Below, piece after piece: positions 56,053 through 64,000 of a stretch of 64,000 bases of DNA. Under the pieces are notes generated by a model. The model was given only the letters and a program-made list of their open reading frames with translations, was not told where the DNA came from and made no database searches. Made by a program: the position numbers and the translations under genes. This DNA comes from Marinobacter sp. Arc7-DN-1 (GTDB lineage Bacteria > Pseudomonadota > Gammaproteobacteria > Pseudomonadales > Oleiphilaceae), in assembly GCF_003441595.1 (NCBI RefSeq), contig NZ_CP031848.1, forward strand, positions 930,001 through 994,000. Direction: 5' to 3'. Numbering within the stretch: position 1 is the stretch's first letter; each line of letters opens with the position of its first letter.

Positions 56053-57198
56053 TCAGCGATTGCCAGCCCGGAAGACCACGAACTTAGGGCTGGCATCCAG
56101 CTGATGTATAGATGAGAAATACCGGCGCAGGCTGCGGTGATAGCCCAGATGGCGGTTTCCGACCATCAACAACCTGCCGCCCGGCGACAGATGTCGGGCG
56201 GCCTGCCCGAACAGGCGCAGGGCGATATGATCGCCAACCACGCCTCCTTCGTGAAACGGCGGATTCAGGAGTATAAGATCAAATCTTCCCTGTCCGGGTT
56301 CAATACCGTCGGCGTGCACAAAGGCCACCTCCGCTTCCGGGAATGCCCGTTCGACATTGTGGCTGGCGCTGAGCACCGCCTGGCTCGATACGTCGTTGAA
56401 GCACACCTGCAGATCCTGCCGCTCTGCCAGAGCCGTCATGCCAAGCACACCGTTGCCACAGGCGAGATCGAGAACCCGTGCACCGGGTTCGGCATTTCTC
56501 ACCGCCTCTGCCACGCGGGGCAGGAGCAGCCGGGTACCGATATCCAGCTTTTCCCTTGCAAACACCGTGGGTAACGCCTCAACCTTGTGATCGCTCTGCC
56601 CGGTTAACAGATAGCCTTTCCAGGTCCCCGGCCAATCTCCCGGAAGCTCACTCCCTTTCCTGCAACGAATGACCCGGGCCTTCTTTCGTGCCGGCAGTAC
56701 CTTCTCGGTGTTCACGGTTTTAGCAAAGATATCAACGCTTCTGGCCGGAAGGTGCTTGATCATGCCTCCAGCCAGCAGGATACCGGATTCTGCCATTACG
56801 CCATTGAGCCAGCGCAGCAGCCAGGCAAGATAGTCCGCCTGCCGCGGAATTCGCATAACCACAAGATCGAACGGTCCTTCAGGCGGGTTGATCCAGCTGT
56901 ACACCTGGCCAGATGCATTCAGGGAAGGATTAAGTGAAGCATTCTCATCCAGCGCTGCGAACAGGGTCGCGCTGTCGACAACGATCACCGGTGACAGACC
57001 GGAAAGCCCGAGTGACAAGGCACCATATTGATCATCCACGATCAGGACTCTGGGCTCCATAACACCATTGGCAGCGTTGAGGCACCCTTCAAGCAGAAGC
57101 TCGTCTGCCGCATCCCAGGCCCGCAGCGTCGGGTCGTCGGTACCAGGCCGGCTCAGAGTCAGTTCACCGTCGGCATAAACCAGTTCGGCAGTTGTCAT
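56053..57198 (-). CDS. rlmG: 23S rRNA m2G1835 methyltransferase RlmG
   Basis: SAM-dependent methylation of guanine 1835 N2 of 23S rRNA. The protein has the two-module form of the RsmC/RlmG family: a degenerate N-terminal methyltransferase fold (about 1-190) and an active C-terminal one with VLDLACGNGVLG and the NPPFH motif (LNPPFHEGG). The NRHLGYHRSLRR then KFVVFRAGN ending matches RlmG (NRHLDY...KFVVL) rather than RsmC. ATG 57198 is preferred (AGGA at 8 nt, 381 aa); ATG 57207 in frame would add three residues. It lies next to rsmC, its sister enzyme. Confidence 0.9.
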   Translation of the reverse strand: MTTAELVYADGELTLSRPGTDDPTLRAWDAADELLLEGCLNAANGVMEPRVLIVDDQYGALSLGLSGLSPVIVVDSATLFAALDENASLNPSLNASGQVYSWINPPEGPFDLVVMRIPRQADYLAWLLRWLNGVMAESGILLAGGMIKHLPARSVDIFAKTVNTEKVLPARKKARVIRCRKGSELPGDWPGTWKGYLLTGQSDHKVEALPTVFAREKLDIGTRLLLPRVAEAVRNAEPGARVLDLACGNGVLGMTALAERQDLQVCFNDVSSQAVLSASHNVERAFPEAEVAFVHADGIEPGQGRFDLILLNPPFHEGGVVGDHIALRLFGQAARHLSPGGRLLMVGNRHLGYHRSLRRYFSSIHQLDASPKFVVFRAGNR

Positions 57199-57260
57199 TT
57201 CAGGCATCCTGCGGGCGTTTTGTCACAAAGTCGCCATTTTAGGCTGATTATTCTAGAAAT

Positions 57261-57360
57261 TAACCCTAAGGTTACAGATGTTCACGCTGAACATCCCTTT
57301 TCCGGTTTGCTCCGTTGTTCTGGACGCGAACCTTTTGCCCCTCACCCCAGGGGCTTTTTT
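57261..57360 (+). ncRNA. Candidate small RNA between rlmG and rsmC
   Basis: The gap between two minus-strand genes contains a plus-strand intrinsic terminator: GCCCCT (57337-57342), loop CACCCC, AGGGGC (57349-57354), then six T. No plus-strand protein gene precedes it. Upstream are a hairpin GATGTTC-ACGCT-GAACATC (57277-57295) and a smaller one TAACC-CTAA-GGTTA (57261-57274). Together they look like a structured RNA of about 100 nt. A TATTCT box at 57250-57255 could be its -10, but no good -35 was seen. No known sRNA family is recognised. Confidence 0.45.
57337..57360 (+). terminator. Plus-strand intrinsic terminator without upstream gene
   Basis: 6-bp GC-rich stem, 6-nt loop and TTTTTT. It faces away from the flanking rlmG and rsmC genes: on the minus strand the stem is followed by AAAAGG, not a T run. 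It is best explained as the end of the candidate sRNA. Confidence 0.75.
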
Positions 57361-57363
57361 AAT

Positions 57364-58413
57364 TCAGGGCCGGCGAAAAGCCCGGTATACCGTAAACCGG
57401 CGATCTTCCCGTAACCGCTCAACCGGGCCGACACACCGCTTCATCAGGGGCTCATAGGGCAGGAAACTGTTTGCGACCAGGCGAACCTCACCGCCAGGTC
57501 GGAGATGGCGTGCAACCTCGCGAAGGAAACGCTCGGTCATGGACATATCGGTTCTCACGCCGCTGTGGAAGGGAGGGTTGCTCAGTATCGCCGGCCAGAC
57601 ACCTTCAACACGGGTCAGGCCATCCGACGCCATTATTTCACCGGAAACACCGTTACGCTGATAGGTTGCCCGGGCACAGGTCACGGCCTGGGACTGCACA
57701 TCCACCCCGTCAACGGTGATTGCCGGCTGTTCCATTTGCTTTTGCCAGGCATCGAGCCAGGCGCCGATCACCCCGGCACCACAGGCAAAATCGAGAATGT
57801 AACTGGCGCGCAGTGGGTGGTCGCTGAGGGTTTCGAGCAGCATCCGGGTGCCGTCGTCAAGCTCTCCCTGGCTGAAGATTCCCGGTAGCCCGGCGGCCTC
57901 CAGGTGAATACCCGCGCATTCCATGCCCGTCCAGCTCATCCATTCCTGAAGCTCAAACTCTGCCAGCGGTTCAACGGCTTCCGCACACCACACCTGGCAG
58001 TGCCTGGCACTGTCTACCTTGGCCGCCAGTGGCGCCACCGCTTTCAACTGTTTGGCAGCCCCGGCAATCCCCTCTTTTTTCTCGCCAACCACAACCAGCC
58101 GGGCGCCTTTTGCCGCCAGCCAACGGGCAAGTGCCAGCCGCAACTCCAGTTCGGCCCGAGCCTTTGGCAAAAACACCACAAGGGTGTTGAAGGCACCCGC
58201 ATCAAAGGTCGGATCATCGTAACCGAAGGCGACCTTCCAGTTGTCCCGCCCCCGCAGAGTCTCGCACACACCCGCATGCTCACTCATGGCCATGCCGCCG
58301 TACTCAGACAGCTCAGACAACAGGCCAGCGGAAGTAACACCCAACAGGGCCACCTCCCCTGTGAGCAGGTGGCGATTCTTCAACAGGGCTTCGTGGGAAT
58401 TGGGTAGAGACAT
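57364..58413 (-). CDS. rsmC: 16S rRNA m2G1207 methyltransferase RsmC
   Basis: Methylates N2 of G1207 in 16S rRNA. The 349-aa two-module protein has a degenerate N-terminal half ([18 protein letters not shown] to about 170) and an active half with [12 protein letters not shown] for SAM and SNPPFHSGV (Asn-Pro-Pro-Phe) for the guanine amine. The closing [20 protein letters not shown] and FTVYRAF match RsmC (ANAFLPY...FKVYR). Adjacent to rlmG, which has the same architecture but acts on 23S rRNA; this tandem layout looks like an old duplication. Confidence 0.93.
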   Translation of the reverse strand: MSLPNSHEALLKNRHLLTGEVALLGVTSAGLLSELSEYGGMAMSEHAGVCETLRGRDNWKVAFGYDDPTFDAGAFNTLVVFLPKARAELELRLALARWLAAKGARLVVVGEKKEGIAGAAKQLKAVAPLAAKVDSARHCQVWCAEAVEPLAEFELQEWMSWTGMECAGIHLEAAGLPGIFSQGELDDGTRMLLETLSDHPLRASYILDFACGAGVIGAWLDAWQKQMEQPAITVDGVDVQSQAVTCARATYQRNGVSGEIMASDGLTRVEGVWPAILSNPPFHSGVRTDMSMTERFLREVARHLRPGGEVRLVANSFLPYEPLMKRCVGPVERLREDRRFTVYRAFRRP

Positions 58414-58596
58414 TGAACAGACAATCCCGCTTGGGTGGCTCGGAAACGGGATACTTTAACCGGAATGCGCCGTCGAGTCTCCCATGGCGGGCCAGATCCC
58501 GGGGGCTTCAGAACGAAAGGAAACGAAGGCTTGCGGCATGCGCGCCCTTGGAATGGAGCCCAAGGCGCAATGGGAAGGGTGTTGCCGTGCCTGCAC

Positions 58597-58624
58597 TTGC
58601 TATGTGTATTCACGTGCGTATAAT
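58597..58624 (+). promoter_or_regulatory. Predicted fic promoter
   Basis: TTGCTA (58597-58602), 16-nt spacer, consensus TATAAT (58619-58624); start near 58631, leader about 77 nt. Three copies of YCGGCAAA (58625-58632, 58637-58644, 58701-58708) follow, the last touching the fic ATG. Confidence 0.5.
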
Positions 58625-58707
58625 TCGGCAAATTAACCGGCAAAATAATCGAATTTGAAATTTATTTTCATTTTAAATCATATAGTTAAAGTTTTGGATA
58701 CCGGCAA

Positions 58708-59892
58708 ATGACATCAGTAACGCCTTTCGTATCGCAAGAAAACGCTCCCGGTAAGCTTCAAGATGCCGTAGTGGAGCTCTACACCCTTGATTCTGCGCTG
58801 AACGCCAACATCCCGGAATCGCTACGCCTTCCCATGGTCAAACTACTTAGGGTGGTCAACTCCTTTTATAGCAATAAAATTGAGGGAAACCCAACTCACC
58901 CTGCAGAGATACTGCATGCACAGGAGGAAGGCGGGGCGAACGATCCCTCGGATGACCTGCTCGAAATAAAGCAGCACATTGAGGTACAAGCCCGGCTAGC
59001 AAACCTGGAAATTGGCAGAGGTGTCCTCTGCACCAGCAAATTCTTTAGAGAGGTCCATAAAGAGTTCTACCAAGGGCTGCCCAAAAAGTTTCTTGAAATA
59101 AAAAATCCTGACACCGATGAAATCATACCTATTACTCCAGGCGAGTTTCGAACCCGAAACGTAAAGGTAGGAAAACACGTTCCTCCCGAGCATCAAGAGA
59201 TATCCAGATATATGGGCTGGTTCGAAAAAGTCTTTAATCCAGCACATATCCATGGAACTAATCGCCTCTTTGCCGCTGCGGCAGCGCATCATCGGTTTAT
59301 GTGGATTCACCCGTTTTTAGATGGAAATGGTCGTGTGGGGAGGCTATTCACTGACAATTATATGCATTGCTCAGGTCTCGGGGGCTATGGACTTTGGTCA
59401 ATGTGCCGTGGCTTTGGAAGAGATACAGACGCATATTACGAGGCTTTGAGTCGGGCCGATATGGAAAGACAAGGCTCTACAGACGGCCGGGGTATACTGT
59501 CGGACAAGGGACTTCTCCAGTTTACCGAATACTTTCTTGATACTGCGCTTGACCAGGTGAAGTATTTTTCGGCACTTCTCGAACCGAAAAAACTGGATGA
59601 AAGAATTAACTATTATTTTGAAATGAGGAACAGGGGCGCTCTACTGTCATCAACAGGCGAAACTTTAAAGCCACTCAAACCTGAATCTAAAGAAGTATAT
59701 TTCAAGCTTCTGCGTTCCGGACCGCAACAACGCGCTGACTTACAGAGAAGTTTAGAAACCAGCGAACGGACTTTGCGGACGATTGTTTCGCAAATGTCTG
59801 ATGCCGGACTAGTTGAGGCACCTGCGAAAAAGCCGGTCGTACTCGCCTTATCACCAAGCTCAATCGAAATGCTATTCCCTCACCTCTGGTGA
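58708..59892 (+). CDS. Fic-domain protein (AMPylase), N-terminal inhibitory motif, C-terminal winged helix
   Basis: Fic enzymes transfer AMP or related groups to protein hydroxyls. The 394-aa protein has the inhibitory (S/T)xxxE(G/N) motif at 55-60 (SNKIEG) in the N-terminal part, which makes it a class II, self-inhibited Fic. The active motif HPFLDGNGRVGR is at 201-212 (His201 catalytic). The C-terminal 70 residues form a helix-turn-helix (RADLQRSLETSERTLRTIVSQM in parts). The target is unknown; Fic-wHTH proteins often self-regulate. The gene and its upstream region are clearly AT-richer than neighbours, suggesting transfer. A CCCTCACC/GGTGAGGG hairpin overlaps the stop. Confidence 0.9.
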   Translation: MTSVTPFVSQENAPGKLQDAVVELYTLDSALNANIPESLRLPMVKLLRVVNSFYSNKIEGNPTHPAEILHAQEEGGANDPSDDLLEIKQHIEVQARLANLEIGRGVLCTSKFFREVHKEFYQGLPKKFLEIKNPDTDEIIPITPGEFRTRNVKVGKHVPPEHQEISRYMGWFEKVFNPAHIHGTNRLFAAAAAHHRFMWIHPFLDGNGRVGRLFTDNYMHCSGLGGYGLWSMCRGFGRDTDAYYEALSRADMERQGSTDGRGILSDKGLLQFTEYFLDTALDQVKYFSALLEPKKLDERINYYFEMRNRGALLSSTGETLKPLKPESKEVYFKLLRSGPQQRADLQRSLETSERTLRTIVSQMSDAGLVEAPAKKPVVLALSPSSIEMLFPHLW

Positions 59893-59895
59893 GGG
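59877..59895 (+). other. Hairpin over the fic stop codon
   Basis: Perfect 8-bp inverted repeat CCCTCACC (59877-59884), loop TCT, GGTGAGGG (59888-59895), covering the TGA at 59890-59892. No T run follows, so a terminator role is doubtful; it may protect the mRNA end. Confidence 0.4.
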
Positions 59896-59925
59896 AGGCC
59901 AGACACACATAACAGCGGGCAAGGG

Positions 59926-60099
59926 TCACTTGTATCGGGCAACGGTGCCCACACGGAGAGCATCTTCCGGGGACATACCCCAGTCCTCGGGCTGCCTGTT
60001 ATCAGAAGGCTTGCGCCCCCGGGCGCGCTCATCTGACCCGGCGGAGACACCCTTACGATGGCTGAAGGCTGTCAGGGCTTTTTGCATCAGTTCTTTCAC
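59926..60099 (-). CDS. Small hydrophilic protein, 57 aa, function unknown
   Basis: A short gene supported by its start: AGGAGGTGAACC lies directly upstream of GTG 60099, a near-perfect Shine-Dalgarno. The product MKELMQKALTAFSHRKGVSA then SDERARGRKPSDNRQPEDWG and MSPEDALRVGTVARYK is basic, without membrane segments or cysteines. It has an amphipathic N-terminal helix. I do not recognise it. It lies 123 nt after the carbonic anhydrase stop on the same strand and converges on fic. The match GGGTCAGATGA in it resembles the repeat family but is probably chance. Confidence 0.6.
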   Translation of the reverse strand: MKELMQKALTAFSHRKGVSAGSDERARGRKPSDNRQPEDWGMSPEDALRVGTVARYK

Positions 60100-60222
60100 G
60101 GTTCACCTCCTCGCTTACAGCAGCAGTTACTCTACCAAAACGGGAGGTGACCAACTGTGATGACACCGAGGGTCAGGAAGTGACACTCATCACGAATTTT
60201 TGACGCAATTTTACATTTCCTG

Positions 60223-60903
60223 CTAGACGGTTTTCTGGCGTCCGGAGCGCACCGGCCTCAAAACCAACTCATCCAGGCTGGTTTGCCGGACACGCTCAAG
60301 ACCTTCTTCGCCGGAAACCGACAGCCCCATATCCCTGAGAATACCGTCCGCAACGTCATAGACGAAACCATGAACCGTCAGCGGTTGGCCACGCTTCCAA
60401 GCTTCCTGGACGATGTTGTTCTGGCACACATGCCCTACCTGCTCAACCACATTCAGTTCACACAGCCGGTCTACCCGGTCCTGCACATCCGGCAGGGTAT
60501 CCAGCACCTTCTGGTGCCGGTCACGCACGTCCTGCACATGTCGCAACCAGTTGCTTATCAGCCCGAAGCCCTCGTTGAGCAGTGCCGCTCTCACGCCACC
60601 ACAACCGTAATGCCCGACCACCAGAATGTGTTTGACCTTAAGCACATCAATGGCGAACTGGAGCACCGACAGGCAGTTGAAGTCCGTATGCACAACCACG
60701 TTGGCCACGTTCCGGTGAACAAACAGCTCACCGGGCAGCAGATCGACAATCTGGTTGGCCGGCACACGACTGTCCGCACAGCCAATCCAGAGATATTCCG
60801 GTGCCTGCTGGTTGGACAGGCGATGGAAAAACTGGGGGTCCTGGGCCTTGATGCCATCTGCCCAGGACCGGTTTTTTTCCAGAAGATGGTCAAGCTGACC
60901 CAT
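60223..60903 (-). CDS. can: Beta-class carbonic anhydrase
   Basis: Interconverts CO2 and bicarbonate to supply carboxylases. The 226-aa protein has zinc ligands Cys42 and Asp44 (WIGCADSRVP), His98 and Cys101 (VGHYGCGG), at exactly the numbers of E. coli Can. The bicarbonate-regulated type is suggested by the same spacing. The C-terminal tail (VRSGRQKTV) is slightly longer than in E. coli. It stands alone between gdhB and the small gene, in its own transcription unit, with its start 65 nt from the gdhB stop. Confidence 0.95.
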   Translation of the reverse strand: MGQLDHLLEKNRSWADGIKAQDPQFFHRLSNQQAPEYLWIGCADSRVPANQIVDLLPGELFVHRNVANVVVHTDFNCLSVLQFAIDVLKVKHILVVGHYGCGGVRAALLNEGFGLISNWLRHVQDVRDRHQKVLDTLPDVQDRVDRLCELNVVEQVGHVCQNNIVQEAWKRGQPLTVHGFVYDVADGILRDMGLSVSGEEGLERVRQTSLDELVLRPVRSGRQKTV

Positions 60904-60968
60904 TACCTTACTCCGTTTAGTGATTCCCCGCCGACGATTGAACGGGAATCATGGTCTCAAAGCAATAC

Positions 60969-63900
60969 TCAGTTTGTCTGAGCCTCAACCTCAACCTCGC
61001 CATGAGGCTGATGCATGGTGGCCTGAGCCAGATCCAGAAGCTCCCGCAAGGCCACTGAGAACATCGCATACTCCGGCTCTCTCACGCCCTTAAGCTCGGA
61101 CAACATGGTTTTCCAGCGACCGATCATCTGGTGATGCCGCGCCATCCAGCCCTCCACACAGACAGGTACGTCTGCCGGTTTTTCTGCCAGCCTCAGTACA
61201 CCCGTGGTCAAAGCCCGCTGCTGCCAGTCCAGATCCTCACGGAAACTCTCCCTGGCAAGGGCCTGCCAGTGGGAAGCCGGAGTCAGAGCGGCAATGGCAT
61301 TGGCGAACCAGTTGAGATCAAGGCGGTCACCCAGCTCGTAGTAAAGATTGGCGACCGTTTTCAACGGCATTCCTGACGCTTCCTGTGCCTCGATAATACC
61401 GAGGGACGAGTACAGGTGCCCGGTACCGGAAACCACGGAAGCCAGCTCTGTCGGTAATCCGGCTTCCACCAGTGCCTGATGCCGCTTTTCCCAGGTGATC
61501 CGGGCCTGCTCTCCCAGATACTCCGGCAGTCCTGCGGTAATGGCCCAGACGCTGTCGGCAAAACGTTCCATGTGATTCTGGATACTCAGTTCCGCGCGAC
61601 GGTTGCGCAACAGCCAGCGCACCGAACGGCGCATCAGCCGCATCAGGTCCTGCATCAATTGCATCTGAAGCTGGGCCGGCACATGAAAATCCAGATTCTC
61701 AATCCTGTCCCACCAGTTATCGATGCGGAAAACATCCCGGGCAATGATCCAGGCCAGTGCTATGGAGGCCGCATCAGCACCGGTGGACTGGTTCAGCCGC
61801 TCCACAAAGGTAATACCCATGTGGTTAACCATGTCATTGGCAATCTGGGTGGCAATGATTTCACGGCGCAACTGGTGCTCACCCAGCTCTTTCGAGAATT
61901 TCTGGGTCAGATCCCGCGGGAACACCTTGTACATTTCACCCGCCAGCATCGGATCGTCCGGCAGCGTGCTGTTAATCAGGGTCTGCTTGAGATCGCCTTT
62001 CACATAGGAGATCAGAACCGACAACTCCGGCCGGGTCAGCCCTTTTTTGTCCAGCTTGCGCTCAGACAGGGTTTCGTCATCCGGCAGGAATTCCAGAGCC
62101 CGATTCAGCTTGCCCTCACTCTCAAAGGTGTTCATCAGTCGGCGGTATTCCTCCAGGCGCGTCGCCGCATCCTCGTTGGCAATACTGATGGCCTGGGTCT
62201 GGCGGTAGTTGTTCTTAAGCACCAGCTCCGCCACATCGTCGGTCATTTCCTCAAGCATGATGTTGCGCTGCTTGCCGGTGAGATCACCCATGGCCACCAC
62301 CCGGTTCAGCAGGATTTTCATGTTGACCTCATGGTCTGAACAATCAACGCCGCCGGAGTTGTCGATGAAGTCGGTATTCAGGCGCCCGCCCCTGAGGGCG
62401 TACTCAATACGCCCGAGCTGGGTCAACCCCAGGTTACCGCCCTCGCCGACAACCTTGCAGCGCAGCTCCGAACCATTGATTCGAAGGCCATCGTTAGCTT
62501 TATCGCCGACGTCGCTGTGGGATTCGCTTTTTGCCTTCACGTAGGTGCCGATACCGCCTACCCAGAGCAGATCCACCTGTGCCTTGAGAATATGGGATAT
62601 CAGCATGTTCGGCGGCACCCGGTCCGGCTTGATGCCCAGCAGTTTTTTCATTTGCGGGCTGACAGGAATCGACTTGGCGTTCCGGCTGAACACCCCGCCG
62701 CCTTTGGAGATAAGCTTGCTGTCATAGTCGGTCCATGCGGAACGGGGCAGCGCGAACAATCGTTTACGCTCTATATAACTCCGCTCCGGATCCGGGGTCG
62801 GGTCGATAAAGATATGGACATGGTTAAAGGCAGCGACCAGTTTTGTTTTCTCCGAGGACAACAAGCCATTGCCGAAAACGTCGCCGCCCATGTCACCGAT
62901 GCCGATGGCGGTGAATTCATCCAGCGCCGGGTTGATGCCCATCTCCCGGAAATGGCGTTCCACCGAGACCCAGGCCCCCCGGGCGGTAATGCCCATCTTC
63001 TTGTGGTCGTAGCCATTGCTGCCACCGGAGGCGAAGGCATCGCCCATCCAGAAGCCGTATTCGGCCGCCAGGCCATTGGCGATGTCCGAGAAGGTTGCCG
63101 TGCCCTTGTCTGCCGCCACGACCAGGTAATGGTCATCTTCATCGTGGCGGATCACCCGCTCCGGTGGGTGAATGCCGGCATCGACCAGATTGTCGGTAAC
63201 ATCCAGCAAACCACGGATAAAGGTTTTATAGGCTTCGATGCCCTCTGCCTGGAAGGCTTCCCGGTCCGTGGGGTCCGGTAGGCGTTTGGCAACAAAACCG
63301 CCTTTGGCGCCCACCGGAACGATCACCGCGTTCTTGACCTGCTGAGCCTTCACCAGGCCCAGAATCTCCGTACGGTAGTCCTCAAACCGGTCAGACCAGC
63401 GCAGGCCGCCACGGGCGACCTTGCCACCCCGGAGGTGCACACCCTCAACCCGCGGCGAATAGACGAAAATTTCGAACATTGGCAGCGGCAGGGGTACATC
63501 CGGAATCCTGGATGGATCGAATTTCACACTGATATAGGGTTTGGGGCCGCCCGCTTCATCCTGCTGGTAATAGTTGGTGCGCAGGGTGGCCTGGATCAGC
63601 TCCAGGAAAAGCCGTAGCACACGGTCTTCACTGAGATTTTCCACCTCTTCCAGACCCGCATTGAACTCGATCTCCAGCTTTTGCTGGGCCGCCTGGCATT
63701 TGCCCGGACTCTGGTACCGCTCCGGGTTGAAACGAACTTCGAAGAACTCCAGCAGCAGCTGCGTCAGCTCAACGTGGTTCACCAGCGTATTGGAGATAAA
63801 GGTCTGACTGTTGGAAAAACGGATCTGGCGCATATAACGGGCATAGGTCCGCAGAAGCGCAATCTGCCTCCAGCTCATGTATGAGGACAGCAGCATCCGG

Positions 63901-64000
63901 TTGAAGGCATCGTTTTCGGCCTCCCCGTACCAGACCCGTCGGAACAATTCCTCGAAAATCGGTCGGATACGATGAATGTCTACCACATCGCCGGTGTGAG
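60969..64000 (-). CDS. gdhB: NAD-specific glutamate dehydrogenase, large type, C-terminal part (5' end beyond window)
   Basis: Oxidative deamination of glutamate to 2-oxoglutarate by the about 1600-aa GDH-180 family. The reading frame is open to the window edge; about 1010 residues are visible and roughly the first 600 are missing. The catalytic region contains RVEGVHLRGGKVARGGLRWSDR (in parts), NAVIVPVGAKGGFVAKRLPD with the active-site Lys, and GDMGGDVFGNGLL and ANDGLRINGSELRCKVVGEGGN of the NAD domain. A long helical C-terminal domain follows. The family is typical of Pseudomonas, Shewanella and Marinobacter. No frameshift was seen. Confidence 0.94.
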   Translation of the reverse strand, partial: HTGDVVDIHRIRPIFEELFRRVWYGEAENDAFNRMLLSSYMSWRQIALLRTYARYMRQIRFSNSQTFISNTLVNHVELTQLLLEFFEVRFNPERYQSPGKCQAAQQKLEIEFNAGLEEVENLSEDRVLRLFLELIQATLRTNYYQQDEAGGPKPYISVKFDPSRIPDVPLPLPMFEIFVYSPRVEGVHLRGGKVARGGLRWSDRFEDYRTEILGLVKAQQVKNAVIVPVGAKGGFVAKRLPDPTDREAFQAEGIEAYKTFIRGLLDVTDNLVDAGIHPPERVIRHDEDDHYLVVAADKGTATFSDIANGLAAEYGFWMGDAFASGGSNGYDHKKMGITARGAWVSVERHFREMGINPALDEFTAIGIGDMGGDVFGNGLLSSEKTKLVAAFNHVHIFIDPTPDPERSYIERKRLFALPRSAWTDYDSKLISKGGGVFSRNAKSIPVSPQMKKLLGIKPDRVPPNMLISHILKAQVDLLWVGGIGTYVKAKSESHSDVGDKANDGLRINGSELRCKVVGEGGNLGLTQLGRIEYALRGGRLNTDFIDNSGGVDCSDHEVNMKILLNRVVAMGDLTGKQRNIMLEEMTDDVAELVLKNNYRQTQAISIANEDAATRLEEYRRLMNTFESEGKLNRALEFLPDDETLSERKLDKKGLTRPELSVLISYVKGDLKQTLINSTLPDDPMLAGEMYKVFPRDLTQKFSKELGEHQLRREIIATQIANDMVNHMGITFVERLNQSTGADAASIALAWIIARDVFRIDNWWDRIENLDFHVPAQLQMQLMQDLMRLMRRSVRWLLRNRRAELSIQNHMERFADSVWAITAGLPEYLGEQARITWEKRHQALVEAGLPTELASVVSGTGHLYSSLGIIEAQEASGMPLKTVANLYYELGDRLDLNWFANAIAALTPASHWQALARESFREDLDWQQRALTTGVLRLAEKPADVPVCVEGWMARHHQMIGRWKTMLSELKGVREPEYAMFSVALRELLDLAQATMHQPHGEVEVEAQTN

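Noticed and set aside
60029..60039. TCATCTGACCC, a partial match to the palindromic repeat arm
   Set aside because: No inverted partner nearby and it lies inside the small coding frame; 11 nt could be chance.

Overview
The window looks like a chromosomal segment of a marine gammaproteobacterium of the Marinobacter type, judged by moderately high GC and Pseudomonas-like gene order. The markers are plsX-fabD-fabG-acpP without fabH, gltX followed by tRNA-Ala and tRNA-Glu, and gap/mfd/csiV/MTI phosphorylase/psrA beside a complete Na+-translocating NADH:quinone reductase. No search was run; all names come from motifs, lengths and gene order. Most of the window is housekeeping DNA.

Layout. 1-7424: fatty-acid and envelope precursor block (acpP, fabG, fabD, plsX, rpmF, yceD on the minus strand), maf, sppA, a HAD phosphatase and rluC. 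7425-11661: divergent rne with a leader of about 530 nt, then a YecA-like gene. 11658-14611: PHP-domain nuclease, YciI, SH3/coiled-coil and PilZ proteins, and rraA (an RNase E regulator, 3 kb from rne). 14626-21001: ppsA with its regulator ppsR, and a PreP-like M16 protease. 21102-25729: a less familiar group with a small membrane protein, a PEGA/MORN-repeat protein, a tail-anchored CheY-like protein, a MobA-like nucleotidyltransferase and a two-domain pterin synthase homologue. 25738-29646: palindromic repeat, terminator, tRNA-Glu, tRNA-Ala, gltX, a Zur-controlled orphan znuA and an AEC permease.

29895-31449 is the accessory spot: a toxin-antitoxin pair and a broken tyrosine integrase lying directly against the 5' end of dusA, most simply read as the scar of a dusA-integrated island. 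31450-36053 carries dusA, tal, a TerB-like gene, a DAHP synthase and a glycerophosphodiester phosphodiesterase. 36061-44733 is sthA and the full nqrABCDEF-apbE-nqrM cluster. 44933-56039 holds gap, mfd, csiV, the phosphorylase, mscS, an L,D-transpeptidase, psrA, an unknown membrane protein and ribC. 56053-58413 has two rRNA m2G methyltransferases, rlmG and rsmC, flanking a possible small RNA. 58708-64000 has a Fic protein in AT-richer DNA, a 57-codon gene, a beta-carbonic anhydrase and the C-terminal part of a large NAD-glutamate dehydrogenase.

Three themes connect the genes. RNA processing is represented by rne, rraA, rluC, dusA, rlmG, rsmC and the PHP nuclease. Redox and sodium energetics are represented by Nqr with its maturation factors ApbE and NqrM, and by SthA. 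Dispersed 13-bp-arm palindromes (GGGGTCAGATGAA) sit at three convergent gene junctions. The strongest candidates for something new are the PEGA/MORN plus tail-anchored receiver pair, the candidate sRNA between rlmG and rsmC, the small gene at 59926-60099, and the dusA-linked integrase relic with its toxin-antitoxin neighbour.
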